Source: Streptomyces sp. NBC_01408 (GTDB lineage Bacteria; Actinomycetota; Actinomycetes; Streptomycetales; Streptomycetaceae). Taken from it: a DNA stretch of 64,000 bases. Positions 10,337 to 18,573 of the stretch are shown in pieces. The position numbers and the translations under genes were made by a program. The notes beneath the pieces are model-generated. The model was not told the origin of the DNA. It ran no database searches and saw nothing but the letters and a program-made list of their open reading frames with translations. The DNA lies in the NCBI RefSeq assembly GCF_026340255.1, contig NZ_JAPEPJ010000001.1:124001-188000 (forward strand), written 5' to 3'. Position 1 is the stretch's first letter. Every line of letters begins with the position of its first letter.

Positions 10337-12427
10337 GTGACGCGCAGCGTGTACGTGACCGGTATCGAGCGGGGGGACGGCCGGCAGGTCGTCGAGCTGG
10401 GGATCATGGAGCTCCTGACCCGGCAGACGGGCCGGGTCGGCGTCTACCGGCCATTGCTCCACGACGGGCCCGACCGGCTCTTCGACCTGCTGAAGGCCCG
10501 CTACCGGATCGACCAGGACGCCGGGACGGCCTACGGCATGGAGTACCGGGAGGCCTCCGTCCTCCTCGCCGAGAACGGCACCGACGAGCTGGTCTCCCAG
10601 CTGGTGGACCGCTTCCACCGGGTGGCCCGCGACTACGAGGTCATGCTGGTCCTCGGCACGGACTACGCCGACACCAACCTCCCCGACGAGCTGGCGCTCA
10701 ACGCCCGCCTGGCCAACGAGCTCGGGGCGGTGGTCGTTCCCGTCGTGGGCGGCACCAAGCACCCCGCCGAGGCCGTGCGCGCCGAGACCCGCAACGCCTA
10801 CCGCGCCTACGAGAGCCTGGGCTGCCACGTCGTCGCGATGGTCGTCAACCGGGTGGCCGCCGAGGACCGGGACGCGATAGCCGAGCGGCTGGCCGCCCGG
10901 CTGCCCGTGCCCTGCTACGTGCTGCCGGACGACAAGTCGCTGTCCGCGCCGACCGTCGCGCAGATCACCCGGGCGCTCGGCGGCGAGGTGCTCCTCGGCG
11001 ACGACGCCGGGCTGGCCCGCGACGCCCTGGACTTCGTCTTCGGCGGTGCCATGCTGCCGAACTTCCTGAACGCCCTGACCCCGGGCTGCCTGGTCGTCAC
11101 CCCCGGCGACCGCTCCGACCTGGTCATCGGCGCCCTGGCCGCGCACACCTCCGGCACCCCGCCGATCGCCGGTGTGCTGCTGACCCTGAACGAGCGCCCC
11201 GGCAAGGACATCCTGACGCTGGCCTCGAAGCTGGCGCCGGGCACCCCGGTGGTGTCGGTGGCCGGCAACAGCTTCCCGACCGCCGCCGAACTCTTCTCGC
11301 TGCAGAGCCGGTTGAACTCCGCGACCCCGCGCAAGCTGGAGACCGCACTCGGCCTGTTCGAGCGGCACGTGGACACCGGCGAGCTGCGCGACCTGCTGTC
11401 GGTGTCCCGCTCGGAGCGCGTCACGCCGATGATGTTCGAGCACGAGCTGCTGGAGCGGGCCCGCTCCCAGCGCCGCCGCGTCGTGCTGCCCGAGGGCACC
11501 GAGGAGCGCGTGCTGCGCGCCGCGGACGTGGTGCTGCGCCGCGGGGTCTGCGACCTGACCCTGCTGGGCGAGGAGCAGGCGATCCTGAAGAAGGCCGCCG
11601 ACCTCGGCATCGACATCTCCGGCGCGCAGCTCATCGACCCGGCGCGCTCCCCGCTGCGGGAACGTTTCGCCGAGTACTACGCCAAGGTCCGCGCCCACAA
11701 GGGCATGACCGTCGAGCTGGCCGGCGACGTGGTCACCGACGCCAACTACTTCGGCACGCTGATGGTCCAGGAGGGCCTGGCCGACGGCATGGTCTCCGGC
11801 TCGGTGCACTCCACCGCCGCGACCATCCGGCCCGCCTTCGAGATCATCAAGACGAAGCCGGAGGCCTCCATCGTCTCCTCGGTCTTCTTCATGTGCCTGG
11901 CCGACCGGGTGCTCGTCTACGGCGACTGCGCGGTCAACCCGGACCCGGGCGCCGAGCAGCTCGCCGACATCGCCGTCCAGTCGGCCGCCACCGCCGCCGC
12001 CTTCGGCGTCGAGCCGCGGATCGCGATGCTCTCGTACTCGACCGGCACCTCGGGCACGGGCGCGGACGTGGACAAGGTCCGCAAGGCCACCGAGCTCGTC
12101 CGCGAGCAGCGCCCCGACCTGCTGATCGAGGGACCGATCCAGTACGACGCCGCCGTGGAGCCCTCGGTCGCCGCGACCAAGCTGCCCGACTCCGAGGTGG
12201 CCGGGCGGGCGACCGTGCTGATCTTCCCCGACCTCAACACGGGCAACAACACGTACAAGGCCGTGCAGCGCTCGGCGGGCGCCGTCGCGGTCGGCCCGGT
12301 GCTCCAGGGTCTGCGCAAGCCGGTCAACGACCTCTCGCGCGGGGCGCTCGTCCAGGACATCGTCACCACCGTGGCGATCACCGCGATCCAGGCACAGACG
12401 CAGCCGCTGCCGCAGGCCGCCCGGTAA
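10337..12427 (+). CDS. pta: Phosphate acetyltransferase Pta
   Basis: Interconverts acetyl-CoA and acetyl phosphate. The 696-residue protein is the long form: an N-terminal P-loop-like/DRTGG region (VYVTGIERGDGRQVVELG through NALTPGCLVVTPGDRSDL) and a C-terminal PTA_PTB catalytic domain from about residue 370 (RRRVVLPEGTEERVLRAA, ending in FPDLNTGNNTYKAVQRSAG). The start is GTG at 10337 with GGGAGAG about 7 nt upstream. ackA follows after 33 nt in the same direction, the classic pta-ackA unit for acetate overflow and ATP generation. Confidence 0.95.
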   Translation: MTRSVYVTGIERGDGRQVVELGIMELLTRQTGRVGVYRPLLHDGPDRLFDLLKARYRIDQDAGTAYGMEYREASVLLAENGTDELVSQLVDRFHRVARDYEVMLVLGTDYADTNLPDELALNARLANELGAVVVPVVGGTKHPAEAVRAETRNAYRAYESLGCHVVAMVVNRVAAEDRDAIAERLAARLPVPCYVLPDDKSLSAPTVAQITRALGGEVLLGDDAGLARDALDFVFGGAMLPNFLNALTPGCLVVTPGDRSDLVIGALAAHTSGTPPIAGVLLTLNERPGKDILTLASKLAPGTPVVSVAGNSFPTAAELFSLQSRLNSATPRKLETALGLFERHVDTGELRDLLSVSRSERVTPMMFEHELLERARSQRRRVVLPEGTEERVLRAADVVLRRGVCDLTLLGEEQAILKKAADLGIDISGAQLIDPARSPLRERFAEYYAKVRAHKGMTVELAGDVVTDANYFGTLMVQEGLADGMVSGSVHSTAATIRPAFEIIKTKPEASIVSSVFFMCLADRVLVYGDCAVNPDPGAEQLADIAVQSAATAAAFGVEPRIAMLSYSTGTSGTGADVDKVRKATELVREQRPDLLIEGPIQYDAAVEPSVAATKLPDSEVAGRATVLIFPDLNTGNNTYKAVQRSAGAVAVGPVLQGLRKPVNDLSRGALVQDIVTTVAITAIQAQTQPLPQAAR

Positions 12428-12460
12428 TCCCCCACCACACTCGAAGGAAAGACCCGCATC

Positions 12461-13675
12461 GTGACCGCATCGCGCGTACTCGTCCTCAACTCCGGCTCCT
12501 CGTCGGTCAAGTACCAGCTCCTCGACATGGCGGACCGGTCCCGTCTCGCGATCGGCCTGGTGGAGCGCATCGGCGAGGAGACCTCAAGGCTGGTCCACGA
12601 ACCGCTCACCGGGGCCGGCGCCGCAGGCGGGCGGCGCGAGCGGCTCGGCCCGATCGCCGACCACGAGGCCGCGCTGGGCGCCGTCGCGGCGGAGCTCGCC
12701 GCCGACGGGATGGGCCTGGACTCCCCCGAACTGGCCGCCGTAGGACACCGGGTGGTGCACGGCGGTACGCGGTTCACGCAGCCGACCGTGATCGACGACG
12801 AGGTGCTGGCGGAGATCCGGAGCCTGATCCCGCTGGCTCCGCTGCACAACCCGGCGAACGTGACGGGCATCGAGGTGGCCCGCGGGCTGCGCGGGGACAT
12901 CCCGCAGATCGCCGTCTTCGACACCGCCTTCCACTCGACGATGCCGGAGTACGTCGCCCGGTACGCGATCGACGCCGCGACGGCCGACAAGTACGCCATC
13001 CGGCGGTACGGCTTCCACGGCACCTCCCACGCCTACGTCTCGCGGGCGACCGCCGAGCTGCTCGGCCGGCCGGTGGAGGACGTGAACGTGATCGTGCTGC
13101 ACCTGGGCAACGGGGCCTCCGCCTCCGCCGTCCGCGGCGGCGTGTGCGTGGAGACCTCCATGGGCCTGACCCCGCTGGAGGGTCTGGTCATGGGAACCCG
13201 GTCGGGGGACCTGGATCCGGCGGTCGTCTTCCACCTGGCCCGGGTGGGCGGCCTCTCGGTGGATGAGATCGATTCGCTCCTGAACAAGAAGAGCGGTCTG
13301 CTGGGCATGTGCGGCGACAACGACATGCGCGAGGTGCTGCGGCGCGCGGGCGAGGGGGACGAGGCGGCGGCGACGGCCTTCGCCGCGTACGTCCACCGCC
13401 TGAAGAAGTACATCGGCGCCTACTCGGCGGTGCTCGGGCGGGTGGACGCGGTGGCGTTCACGGCCGGGGTCGGCGAGAACGCGCACCAGGTCCGGGAGGC
13501 TGCGGTGGAGGGTCTGGCCGAGCTGGGCCTGGTGCTGGACCTCCAGGCGAACGCCGTGCGCTCGCCCGAGCCGCGGCTGGTCTCGGCGCAGTACGCCCGG
13601 GTGGCGGTGGCCGTGGTCCCGACGGATGAGGAACTGGAGATCGCCAATCAGGCGTACGCGCTCGTTACCCGCTAG
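12461..13675 (+). CDS. ackA: Acetate kinase AckA
   Basis: Converts acetyl phosphate and ADP to acetate and ATP. The 404-residue protein shows the whole acetate kinase signature set: VLVLNSGSSSVKYQLLDM at the N-terminus, HRVVHGG, the catalytic Asp/Arg region FDTAFHSTMP, YGFHGTSH, LGNGASASAV and FTAGVGENA. GTG start at 12461 with AAGGAAAG upstream. It is the second gene of the pta-ackA unit; pyk follows after a 62-bp gap that appears to hold its own promoter. Confidence 0.96.
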   Translation: MTASRVLVLNSGSSSVKYQLLDMADRSRLAIGLVERIGEETSRLVHEPLTGAGAAGGRRERLGPIADHEAALGAVAAELAADGMGLDSPELAAVGHRVVHGGTRFTQPTVIDDEVLAEIRSLIPLAPLHNPANVTGIEVARGLRGDIPQIAVFDTAFHSTMPEYVARYAIDAATADKYAIRRYGFHGTSHAYVSRATAELLGRPVEDVNVIVLHLGNGASASAVRGGVCVETSMGLTPLEGLVMGTRSGDLDPAVVFHLARVGGLSVDEIDSLLNKKSGLLGMCGDNDMREVLRRAGEGDEAAATAFAAYVHRLKKYIGAYSAVLGRVDAVAFTAGVGENAHQVREAAVEGLAELGLVLDLQANAVRSPEPRLVSAQYARVAVAVVPTDEELEIANQAYALVTR

Positions 13676-13696
13676 TCACTTGGACTTTCCACCAGA

Positions 13697-13730
13697 CGGA
13701 ATATTCCGCTACGAAACAAACCGATAGGAT
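13697..13730 (+). promoter_or_regulatory. Promoter region of pyk with a 12-bp palindrome
   Basis: CGGAATATTCCG at 13697-13708 is a perfect 12-bp palindrome. TAGGAT at 13725-13730 has the form of a -10 box for the housekeeping sigma factor and sits 7 bp before the pyk ATG, so initiation would be close to the start codon. The AGGA of the same hexamer could alternatively act as a ribosome binding site. No good -35 was seen. Confidence 0.4.
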
Positions 13731-13737
13731 CCGCTCC

Positions 13738-15168
13738 ATGCGCCGTTCCAAAATCGTCTGCACGCTGGGCCCCGCCGTCGACTCGTATGAGCAGCTGAAA
13801 GCGCTCATCGAGGCAGGTATGAACGTGGCCCGATTCAACTTCAGCCACGGATCCCAGGCAGAACACCAGGAGCGGTACGACCGCGTCCGGCAGGTCTCCG
13901 CGGACACCGGGCGCGCCGTCGGCGTCCTCGCCGACCTCCAGGGCCCGAAGATCCGTCTGGAGACCTTCGCCGAGGGTCCCGTCGAGCTGGTGCGCGGTGA
14001 CGAGTTCACCATCACCACCGAGGACGTCCCCGGCGACAAGTCCATCTGCGGCACCACCTACAAGGGTCTGCCCGGAGACGTCTCCAAGGGCGACCAGATC
14101 CTGATCAACGACGGCAACGTCGAGCTGCGGGTGACCGAGGTCGAGGGCCCGCGGGTCAAGACCATCGTCATCGAGGGCGGTGTCATCTCGGACCACAAGG
14201 GCATCAACCTGCCGGGTGCCGCGGTCAACGTCCCCGCCCTGTCGGAGAAGGACGTCGACGACCTCCGCTTCGCCCTGCGGATGGGCTGCGACATGGTCGC
14301 CCTGTCCTTCGTCCGCGACGCCGACGACGTCAAGGACGTCCACAAGGTCATGGACGAGGAGGGCCGCCGGGTCCCCGTCATCGCCAAGGTGGAGAAGCCG
14401 CAGGCCGTCGAGAACATGGCGGCCGTGGTCGACGCCTTCGACGCGGTCATGGTGGCCCGTGGCGACCTGGCCGTCGAGTACCCGCTCGAAAAGGTCCCGA
14501 TGGTCCAGAAGCGGCTCATCGAGATGTGCCGCCGCAACGCCAAGCCGGTGATCGTCGCGACCCAGATGATGGAGTCGATGATCACCAACTCCCGCCCGAC
14601 GCGCGCGGAGGCCTCCGACGTCGCCAACGCGATCCTCGACGGCGCGGACGCGGTCATGCTGTCCGCCGAGTCCTCGGTGGGCGCCTACCCGATCGAGACC
14701 GTCAAGACGATGTCGAAGATCGTCACGGCGGCCGAGGAGGAGCTCCTTTCCAAGGGCCTGCAGCCGCTGGTCCCGGGCAAGAAGCCCCGTACCCAGGGCG
14801 GCTCCGTCGCACGCGCGGCCTGCGAGATCGCGGACTTCCTCGACGGCAAGGCGCTCATCGCCTTCACCCAGTCCGGTGACACCGCCCGCCGGCTGTCGCG
14901 CTACCGCGTGACCCAGCCGATCCTGGCCTTCACCACCGATGCCAACACCCGCAACCAGCTCACGCTGAGCTGGGGCGTCGAGTCCTACATCGTCCCGCAC
15001 GTGGACAACACCGACGCGATGGTCGACCTGGTGGACGGCGAGCTGCTCAAGCTGGGCCGCCACAACGAGGGCGACACCATGGTCATCACCGCCGGTTCGC
15101 CCCCCGGCGTCCCCGGCACCACCAACATGGTCCGGGTCCACCACCTGGGCGGCGGCGCCCGCGACTGA
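13738..15168 (+). CDS. pyk: Pyruvate kinase
   Basis: Makes pyruvate and ATP from phosphoenolpyruvate and ADP. The 476-residue protein starts MRRSKIVCTLGPAVDSYEQ and has the family motifs NVARFNFSHGS, ADLQGPKIR, VMVARGDLAVE (metal-binding), the active-site Lys in IAKVEKPQAVENM, and IVATQMMESMI. C-terminal effector domain is complete. It is the terminal step of the glycolytic and acetate cluster formed with pfkA and pta-ackA. Streptomyces usually carry two pyruvate kinases; from gene order this corresponds to the SCO5423 type. Confidence 0.95.
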   Translation: MRRSKIVCTLGPAVDSYEQLKALIEAGMNVARFNFSHGSQAEHQERYDRVRQVSADTGRAVGVLADLQGPKIRLETFAEGPVELVRGDEFTITTEDVPGDKSICGTTYKGLPGDVSKGDQILINDGNVELRVTEVEGPRVKTIVIEGGVISDHKGINLPGAAVNVPALSEKDVDDLRFALRMGCDMVALSFVRDADDVKDVHKVMDEEGRRVPVIAKVEKPQAVENMAAVVDAFDAVMVARGDLAVEYPLEKVPMVQKRLIEMCRRNAKPVIVATQMMESMITNSRPTRAEASDVANAILDGADAVMLSAESSVGAYPIETVKTMSKIVTAAEEELLSKGLQPLVPGKKPRTQGGSVARAACEIADFLDGKALIAFTQSGDTARRLSRYRVTQPILAFTTDANTRNQLTLSWGVESYIVPHVDNTDAMVDLVDGELLKLGRHNEGDTMVITAGSPPGVPGTTNMVRVHHLGGGARD

Positions 15169-15203
15169 CGTCGCACCGCACCGCACGACTCTGCCGCACA
15201 GAG

Positions 15204-15247
15204 GCCGAGGGCGGCACCCCGCAGTGATGCGGGGTGCCGCCCTCGGC
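15204..15247. terminator. Strong terminator between pyk and the convergent exported-protein gene
   Basis: Perfect 20-bp arms (15204-15223 and 15228-15247) around a GTGA tetraloop, followed by GTTTT. It lies between converging genes and should stop pyk transcription; being symmetric it could also act on the opposite strand. Confidence 0.9.
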
Positions 15248-15292
15248 GTTTTCCGTGTGCGCGGCCTTACGGGCTGCACGGGCCGTACGGGA

Positions 15293-16639
15293 CTACTCCG
15301 GCGGGCCGATGTAGTTCTCCAGGCCAGGGACGGTCAGGGTGCCGCCGAACTGGCCCGCCTGGACGACCTTGACGTCCGTGAAGAACGCGAAGGGGACGTT
15401 CAGCGGAGGCGGGCTGTCGGGGGTGAACTCGATGGGGATAAGCCCGAAGAGGTTGCCCTTGAGGCTCTCGGTGTACATGGTCACCGTGCCGCCGCGGATC
15501 TTGGACGTGGAGCCCGGACGGGACTTCAGGTGGGCGACGTTCCCCTCCTTGCCGACCGTCTGGTACAGGTCCTTGATGTCCAGCGAGTCCGCCGTGAACT
15601 TCAGGACCTTCTTGATCTTGCCGCTTCCCGTCTTCACCTCGACGATGCCGTGGTAGTCCAGGCCGTAGAGGGTCAGCCGGGAGCTGTCGAGGTACCAGGG
15701 CTGGTCCGGCAGGAGCGGGATGCCCGGCTCCAGCTTGGCGTTGGCCAGGGCCTCGGCGTCGTGCGTCGGACAGGGGAAGGGTTCCTTCCCGTCCGCGCCC
15801 TTCGTCTCCTCCGGCTCCGCCTCCTCCTCGGCCTCGGACTCGGACTTCTCCTCGTCGTCGGCCTCGGACTTGGCCTTCCCGTCCGCGTCCTCGGACGGGC
15901 CGGGCTTCGTGCCCGTCTCGTCCTTCGGGGTCTTCGCGGTGTCCTTGACGTCCTGCGGCAGCTCCGCGACCTCGACTCCGGCCTGCTTCGCCGCGTCGCG
16001 GATCGCCTCGGCGGCCGGGTCGGGTGTCTGCGACCCGCTCGGGGTGGGCGCAGGTGCCGGGGCCGTCTTCTCCTGGTCGCCGGTGAGCGGCTTGCCGAGC
16101 CCGTCGAAGAGGCCCTTGAGCGCGTCGCCGACGCCCAGCGGGTCCAGCGGGTTCGGGGTCTCCGACGGCGCCGGCGTGGTGGCCGGGTCCGCCGCCTTCG
16201 TCTCGGGCGTCGCAGGCGTCTCGGCCGGCTTGTCGGCCGTGGGCTTCGACTCCGTCTTGGCCTCCGGCTTGGCCGCCGGCGGGGTAACGCCGGGCTTGGG
16301 CGTACCGGACGCGGAGGGCGAGGGTGTCGCGCTGGGCGACGTGCTCGGCGTGGGCGTCTTGGAAGGCGTCGGCGAAGCCGACTCCTCCGGCTCGTCGGAC
16401 CGCGTCACGCACGGTCCGGGGGCGAAGGGGATCTCCTTGTCGTCGGCCACGGCCAGCTTCGGCGCCATGCCCATCCCGACGAACACCGCCGTCGGCATCG
16501 CGGCCAGCGCCATCGTCCTGCCGACGGGTATCTGGAGCTTGTTCAGCAGTGACTTCCTGGGGGCAGCGTGCCGCGGCCCCTTGCTCTCACGGGACTCTGC
16601 ACCTGGGGCCACGCCCCGCTGCGTCTCGTCACCCCGCAC
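15293..16639 (-). CDS. Exported or membrane-anchored Pro/Ser/Thr-rich protein with DUF6230-like C-terminal domain
   Basis: A 448-residue protein of unknown function. A basic N-terminus and one hydrophobic segment (GRTMALAAMPTAVFVGMGMA, about residues 35-60) suggest export or anchoring. A long low-complexity linker rich in Pro, Ser, Thr, Glu and Lys follows (about residues 65-280). The C-terminal 160 residues are folded-looking and contain LTLYGLDYHGIVEV, GGTVTMYTESLKGNLFGLIP and a PFAFFTDVKVVQAG stretch, resembling the downstream DUF6230 type. The GTG start at 16639 is chosen for GGGAGG 4 nt upstream; it overlaps the end of the DUF6114 gene, so the two are coupled. Confidence 0.7.
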   Translation of the reverse strand: MRGDETQRGVAPGAESRESKGPRHAAPRKSLLNKLQIPVGRTMALAAMPTAVFVGMGMAPKLAVADDKEIPFAPGPCVTRSDEPEESASPTPSKTPTPSTSPSATPSPSASGTPKPGVTPPAAKPEAKTESKPTADKPAETPATPETKAADPATTPAPSETPNPLDPLGVGDALKGLFDGLGKPLTGDQEKTAPAPAPTPSGSQTPDPAAEAIRDAAKQAGVEVAELPQDVKDTAKTPKDETGTKPGPSEDADGKAKSEADDEEKSESEAEEEAEPEETKGADGKEPFPCPTHDAEALANAKLEPGIPLLPDQPWYLDSSRLTLYGLDYHGIVEVKTGSGKIKKVLKFTADSLDIKDLYQTVGKEGNVAHLKSRPGSTSKIRGGTVTMYTESLKGNLFGLIPIEFTPDSPPPLNVPFAFFTDVKVVQAGQFGGTLTVPGLENYIGPPE

Positions 16640-17216
16640 TGTTCCTCCCGCCATCGGCGTGGGCAGTCGTCTCGCTCGCGTGTGCCGGCGTTTCCGTTTC
16701 GCGCTGTCCGGGGACGACCTGGCCCGCCATCGCATCGTTCTTGCCCAGGCTGACCGGCTGCCGGTCAGCCTCTTCGTCCGTGTCGGCCGCGGCCTCGTCC
16801 TCGTCCTCCACCGGGTTCCCAGGGGCCCACGACAGCGCGAGTGCGCCGCCGAGCAGCGAGGAGAGGAAACCGATGAAGAAGCCGCCGAGGTTGGACACCG
16901 GGATCGACACCAGGGCCAGCAGGATCGCCGCGACGCCCGCGAAGACGCGGATGGTCTGCTGGAACCACAGGGCCAGGCCCAGCGTGATCAGCAGTACGCC
17001 GATGATCAGCGCACCGGCCCCGCCGGTGGTGGCCATGGCGAGGGTGACGTTGCCCAGCCGCAGGTCCGCGTACGGGAAGTAGGCGATGGGCAGACCACCG
17101 AGGAGCGTGAACAGACCGGCCCAGAAAGGACGGCTACCTCTCCAGGCACTGAAGGTGTGGCGAGCCACGGTGAGCCAGTGGTCGTCTGCGGCGTGCACCG
17201 GGGACTGGGGGTTCAT
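16629..17216 (-). CDS. DUF6114 family integral membrane protein
   Basis: About 195 residues with four closely packed hydrophobic segments (FWAGLFTLLGGLPIAYFP; LAMATTGGAGALIIGVLLIT; VFAGVAAILLALVSIP; FFIGFLSSLLGGALALSW), then an acidic cytoplasmic tail of about 55 residues. It matches the actinobacterial DUF6114 family, whose function is unknown. ATG at 17216 is preferred over a TTG two codons upstream. It sits between two exported proteins of related type in one direction and probably works with them at the cell envelope. Confidence 0.75.
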   Translation of the reverse strand: MNPQSPVHAADDHWLTVARHTFSAWRGSRPFWAGLFTLLGGLPIAYFPYADLRLGNVTLAMATTGGAGALIIGVLLITLGLALWFQQTIRVFAGVAAILLALVSIPVSNLGGFFIGFLSSLLGGALALSWAPGNPVEDEDEAAADTDEEADRQPVSLGKNDAMAGQVVPGQRETETPAHASETTAHADGGRNSAG

Positions 17217-17324
17217 GGACAACAGCTCCCTGGAAACGGTGGTACTTGAGAACTCTGTGGAGCCCGGACGGGCGGGCGGCGACTCGCGCCGCCGACCGCC
17301 CTTCCGGTCACCCGCCGGGACGGA

Positions 17325-17978
17325 CTACTTCTCGTCCTGGTAGCACGGCTGGTCGCCGCCGAGCAGGCGCAGCTTCAGGTCGGGCAGCTTGAACGTGCCC
17401 GCCGTGGTCGCCCACGCCTTCTGGCGCACGTTCGTCAGGACCGCCTTCTCGGCGCGCTGCGAGAACGCGGACTTGTTCCGCTCGTTGACCGTGCCGGCCT
17501 GCGGCTTCATCCTGTCGTTGTGGCTGGCGTCGCCGACCGCCACACCGATGTCCAGGTTCTTGAACTCGGCATCGGCGTCGAGCTCGGCAACATCCAGGTA
17601 GATGTTGTCGGCCACGGCCGGCTTGCCCTTGTGGCCGGTCCTCAGCTGCAGGGTGATGTTGCCCAGCGGCGTCGGGGTGACCAGGGACTGGCACATGTTC
17701 GTGATCTCGGCGTGGCTGAACCCGGAGATGGTGACCGGGTGCTGGACCGCCTTGTTGGTCCCGAGTTCATGCCCCTCGGCGAGACCGCCGTACTGGATGA
17801 GGTTGTCACCGTCGAGCTTGTCGGCCGAGACCTTGAAGTCCTGGCCGGAGACGCTGAAGGACGCCGCGAGGGCTCCCTGCGCCAGACCCACACCGACCGC
17901 GGCCGTGGCCGCGATGCTCGGCACCATGACGAGCGCGAAGCGCTTCCATCTGGTCCCGCCACGAACCTGAGAACTCAT
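17325..17978 (-). CDS. DUF6230 family exported protein
   Basis: A 217-residue protein with an N-terminal signal or anchor segment (RFALVMVPSIAATAAVGVGLAQGALA, about residues 13-38), then a beta-rich domain starting FSVSGQDFKVSADKLDG. Two cysteines (MCQS and QPCY) could form a disulfide outside the cell. It matches the DUF6230 family, sometimes annotated as a cholesterol esterase in databases without evidence. Excellent ribosome binding site AAGGAGGAACGAA before the ATG. It heads the three-gene run toward DUF6114 and the Pro-rich protein. Confidence 0.75.
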   Translation of the reverse strand: MSSQVRGGTRWKRFALVMVPSIAATAAVGVGLAQGALAASFSVSGQDFKVSADKLDGDNLIQYGGLAEGHELGTNKAVQHPVTISGFSHAEITNMCQSLVTPTPLGNITLQLRTGHKGKPAVADNIYLDVAELDADAEFKNLDIGVAVGDASHNDRMKPQAGTVNERNKSAFSQRAEKAVLTNVRQKAWATTAGTFKLPDLKLRLLGGDQPCYQDEK

Positions 17979-18323
17979 TTCGTTCCTCCTTCTCGGACGT
18001 ACATCTCCGGTCCGGGCCGTGCCCGTCCTGGGATGGGAGAAGTGCTACGTCCTCGGGAAGAAGCGCAGGCGGCCGGGCCGCGGCTGTGCCACGTCCGATA
18101 CACCGGCGATCACCCCCGAGCGACAACCACTCGGCCACGCGTTCGCGCAACCTGGAGGACAGGCCCTGCCGGTGCGGCAGAGACCCCCCTGTCCCACGGC
18201 CGGTGCCACTGCCACCGGCCGGCCCGGTGGGGACCCTTCACCGCGGCTCCGGATGAGCGGCTCTGCGGGAAGGACCGAGCGTCGCCGATCGTGGTCCATT
18301 CCCGGCCGGGGCACAAGGGGGTT

Positions 18324-18341
18324 CGTTACTGGCGGGTAACG
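18324..18341. promoter_or_regulatory. Palindromic operator candidate CGTTAC-N6-GTAACG
   Basis: Perfect 6-bp arms CGTTAC (18324-18329) and GTAACG (18336-18341) separated by TGGCGG. A second TTAC...GTAA palindrome lies 114 bp away, which suggests a dimeric regulator (TetR- or GntR-like) acting on the DUF6230 promoter. No cognate regulator gene is adjacent. Confidence 0.45.
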
Positions 18342-18454
18342 GACAGATAACCTGGGGGCGACCCGCCGCCATCGGCCAGCAACACAGGGTGTTACCAAGG
18401 GCCACGACAGAACGGCGGAAGAGTGAACACTCCGGACAGTTCACGGGGTTCGAC

Positions 18455-18467
18455 TTACTGCGAGTAA
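18455..18467. promoter_or_regulatory. Second TTACT-N3-AGTAA palindrome
   Basis: TTACTGCGAGTAA, 5-bp perfect arms around GCG, similar to the palindrome at 18326-18339. It touches the outer arm of the nested hairpin that follows. Confidence 0.4.
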
Positions 18468-18511
18468 CAGCGGCCGCGATTGCCAAGTTTTGGCAAAACG
18501 CGGCCGCTGTT
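18466..18511 (-). terminator. Nested double inverted repeat downstream of the thioredoxin-TPR gene
   Basis: Outer perfect 13-bp arms (18466-18478 and 18499-18511, AACAGCGGCCGCG and complement) enclose an inner hairpin with arms TTGCCAA (18480-18486) and TTGGCAA (18490-18496). It lies about 60 bp past the stop of the minus-strand gene and is most simply its terminator. The inner AT-rich palindrome is unusual for a simple terminator and might be a protein-binding site. Confidence 0.6.
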
Positions 18512-18573
18512 TACCTCTGTGTCAACAAATCGCCGGTAGGAGACCGGCGTCCGGGATCCCTCCCGCAGCGGGC

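Larger units (their letters stand above)
17979..18573. other. 595-bp intergenic region with repeated TTAC/GTAA palindromes
   Basis: Upstream region of the DUF6230 gene. No coding frame with Streptomyces codon use was recognised. It contains two TTAC...GTAA palindromes (18324-18341 and 18455-18467) and a nested hairpin (18466-18511), each listed separately. The stretch is unusually long for this compact region and probably carries the promoter and operators for the DUF6230-DUF6114 genes together with the terminator of the thioredoxin-TPR gene. Confidence 0.5.

Noticed and set aside
8859..10340. 493-residue plus-strand frame over pfkA
   Set aside because: Antisense shadow of pfkA with no homology visible; typical of high-GC genomes.
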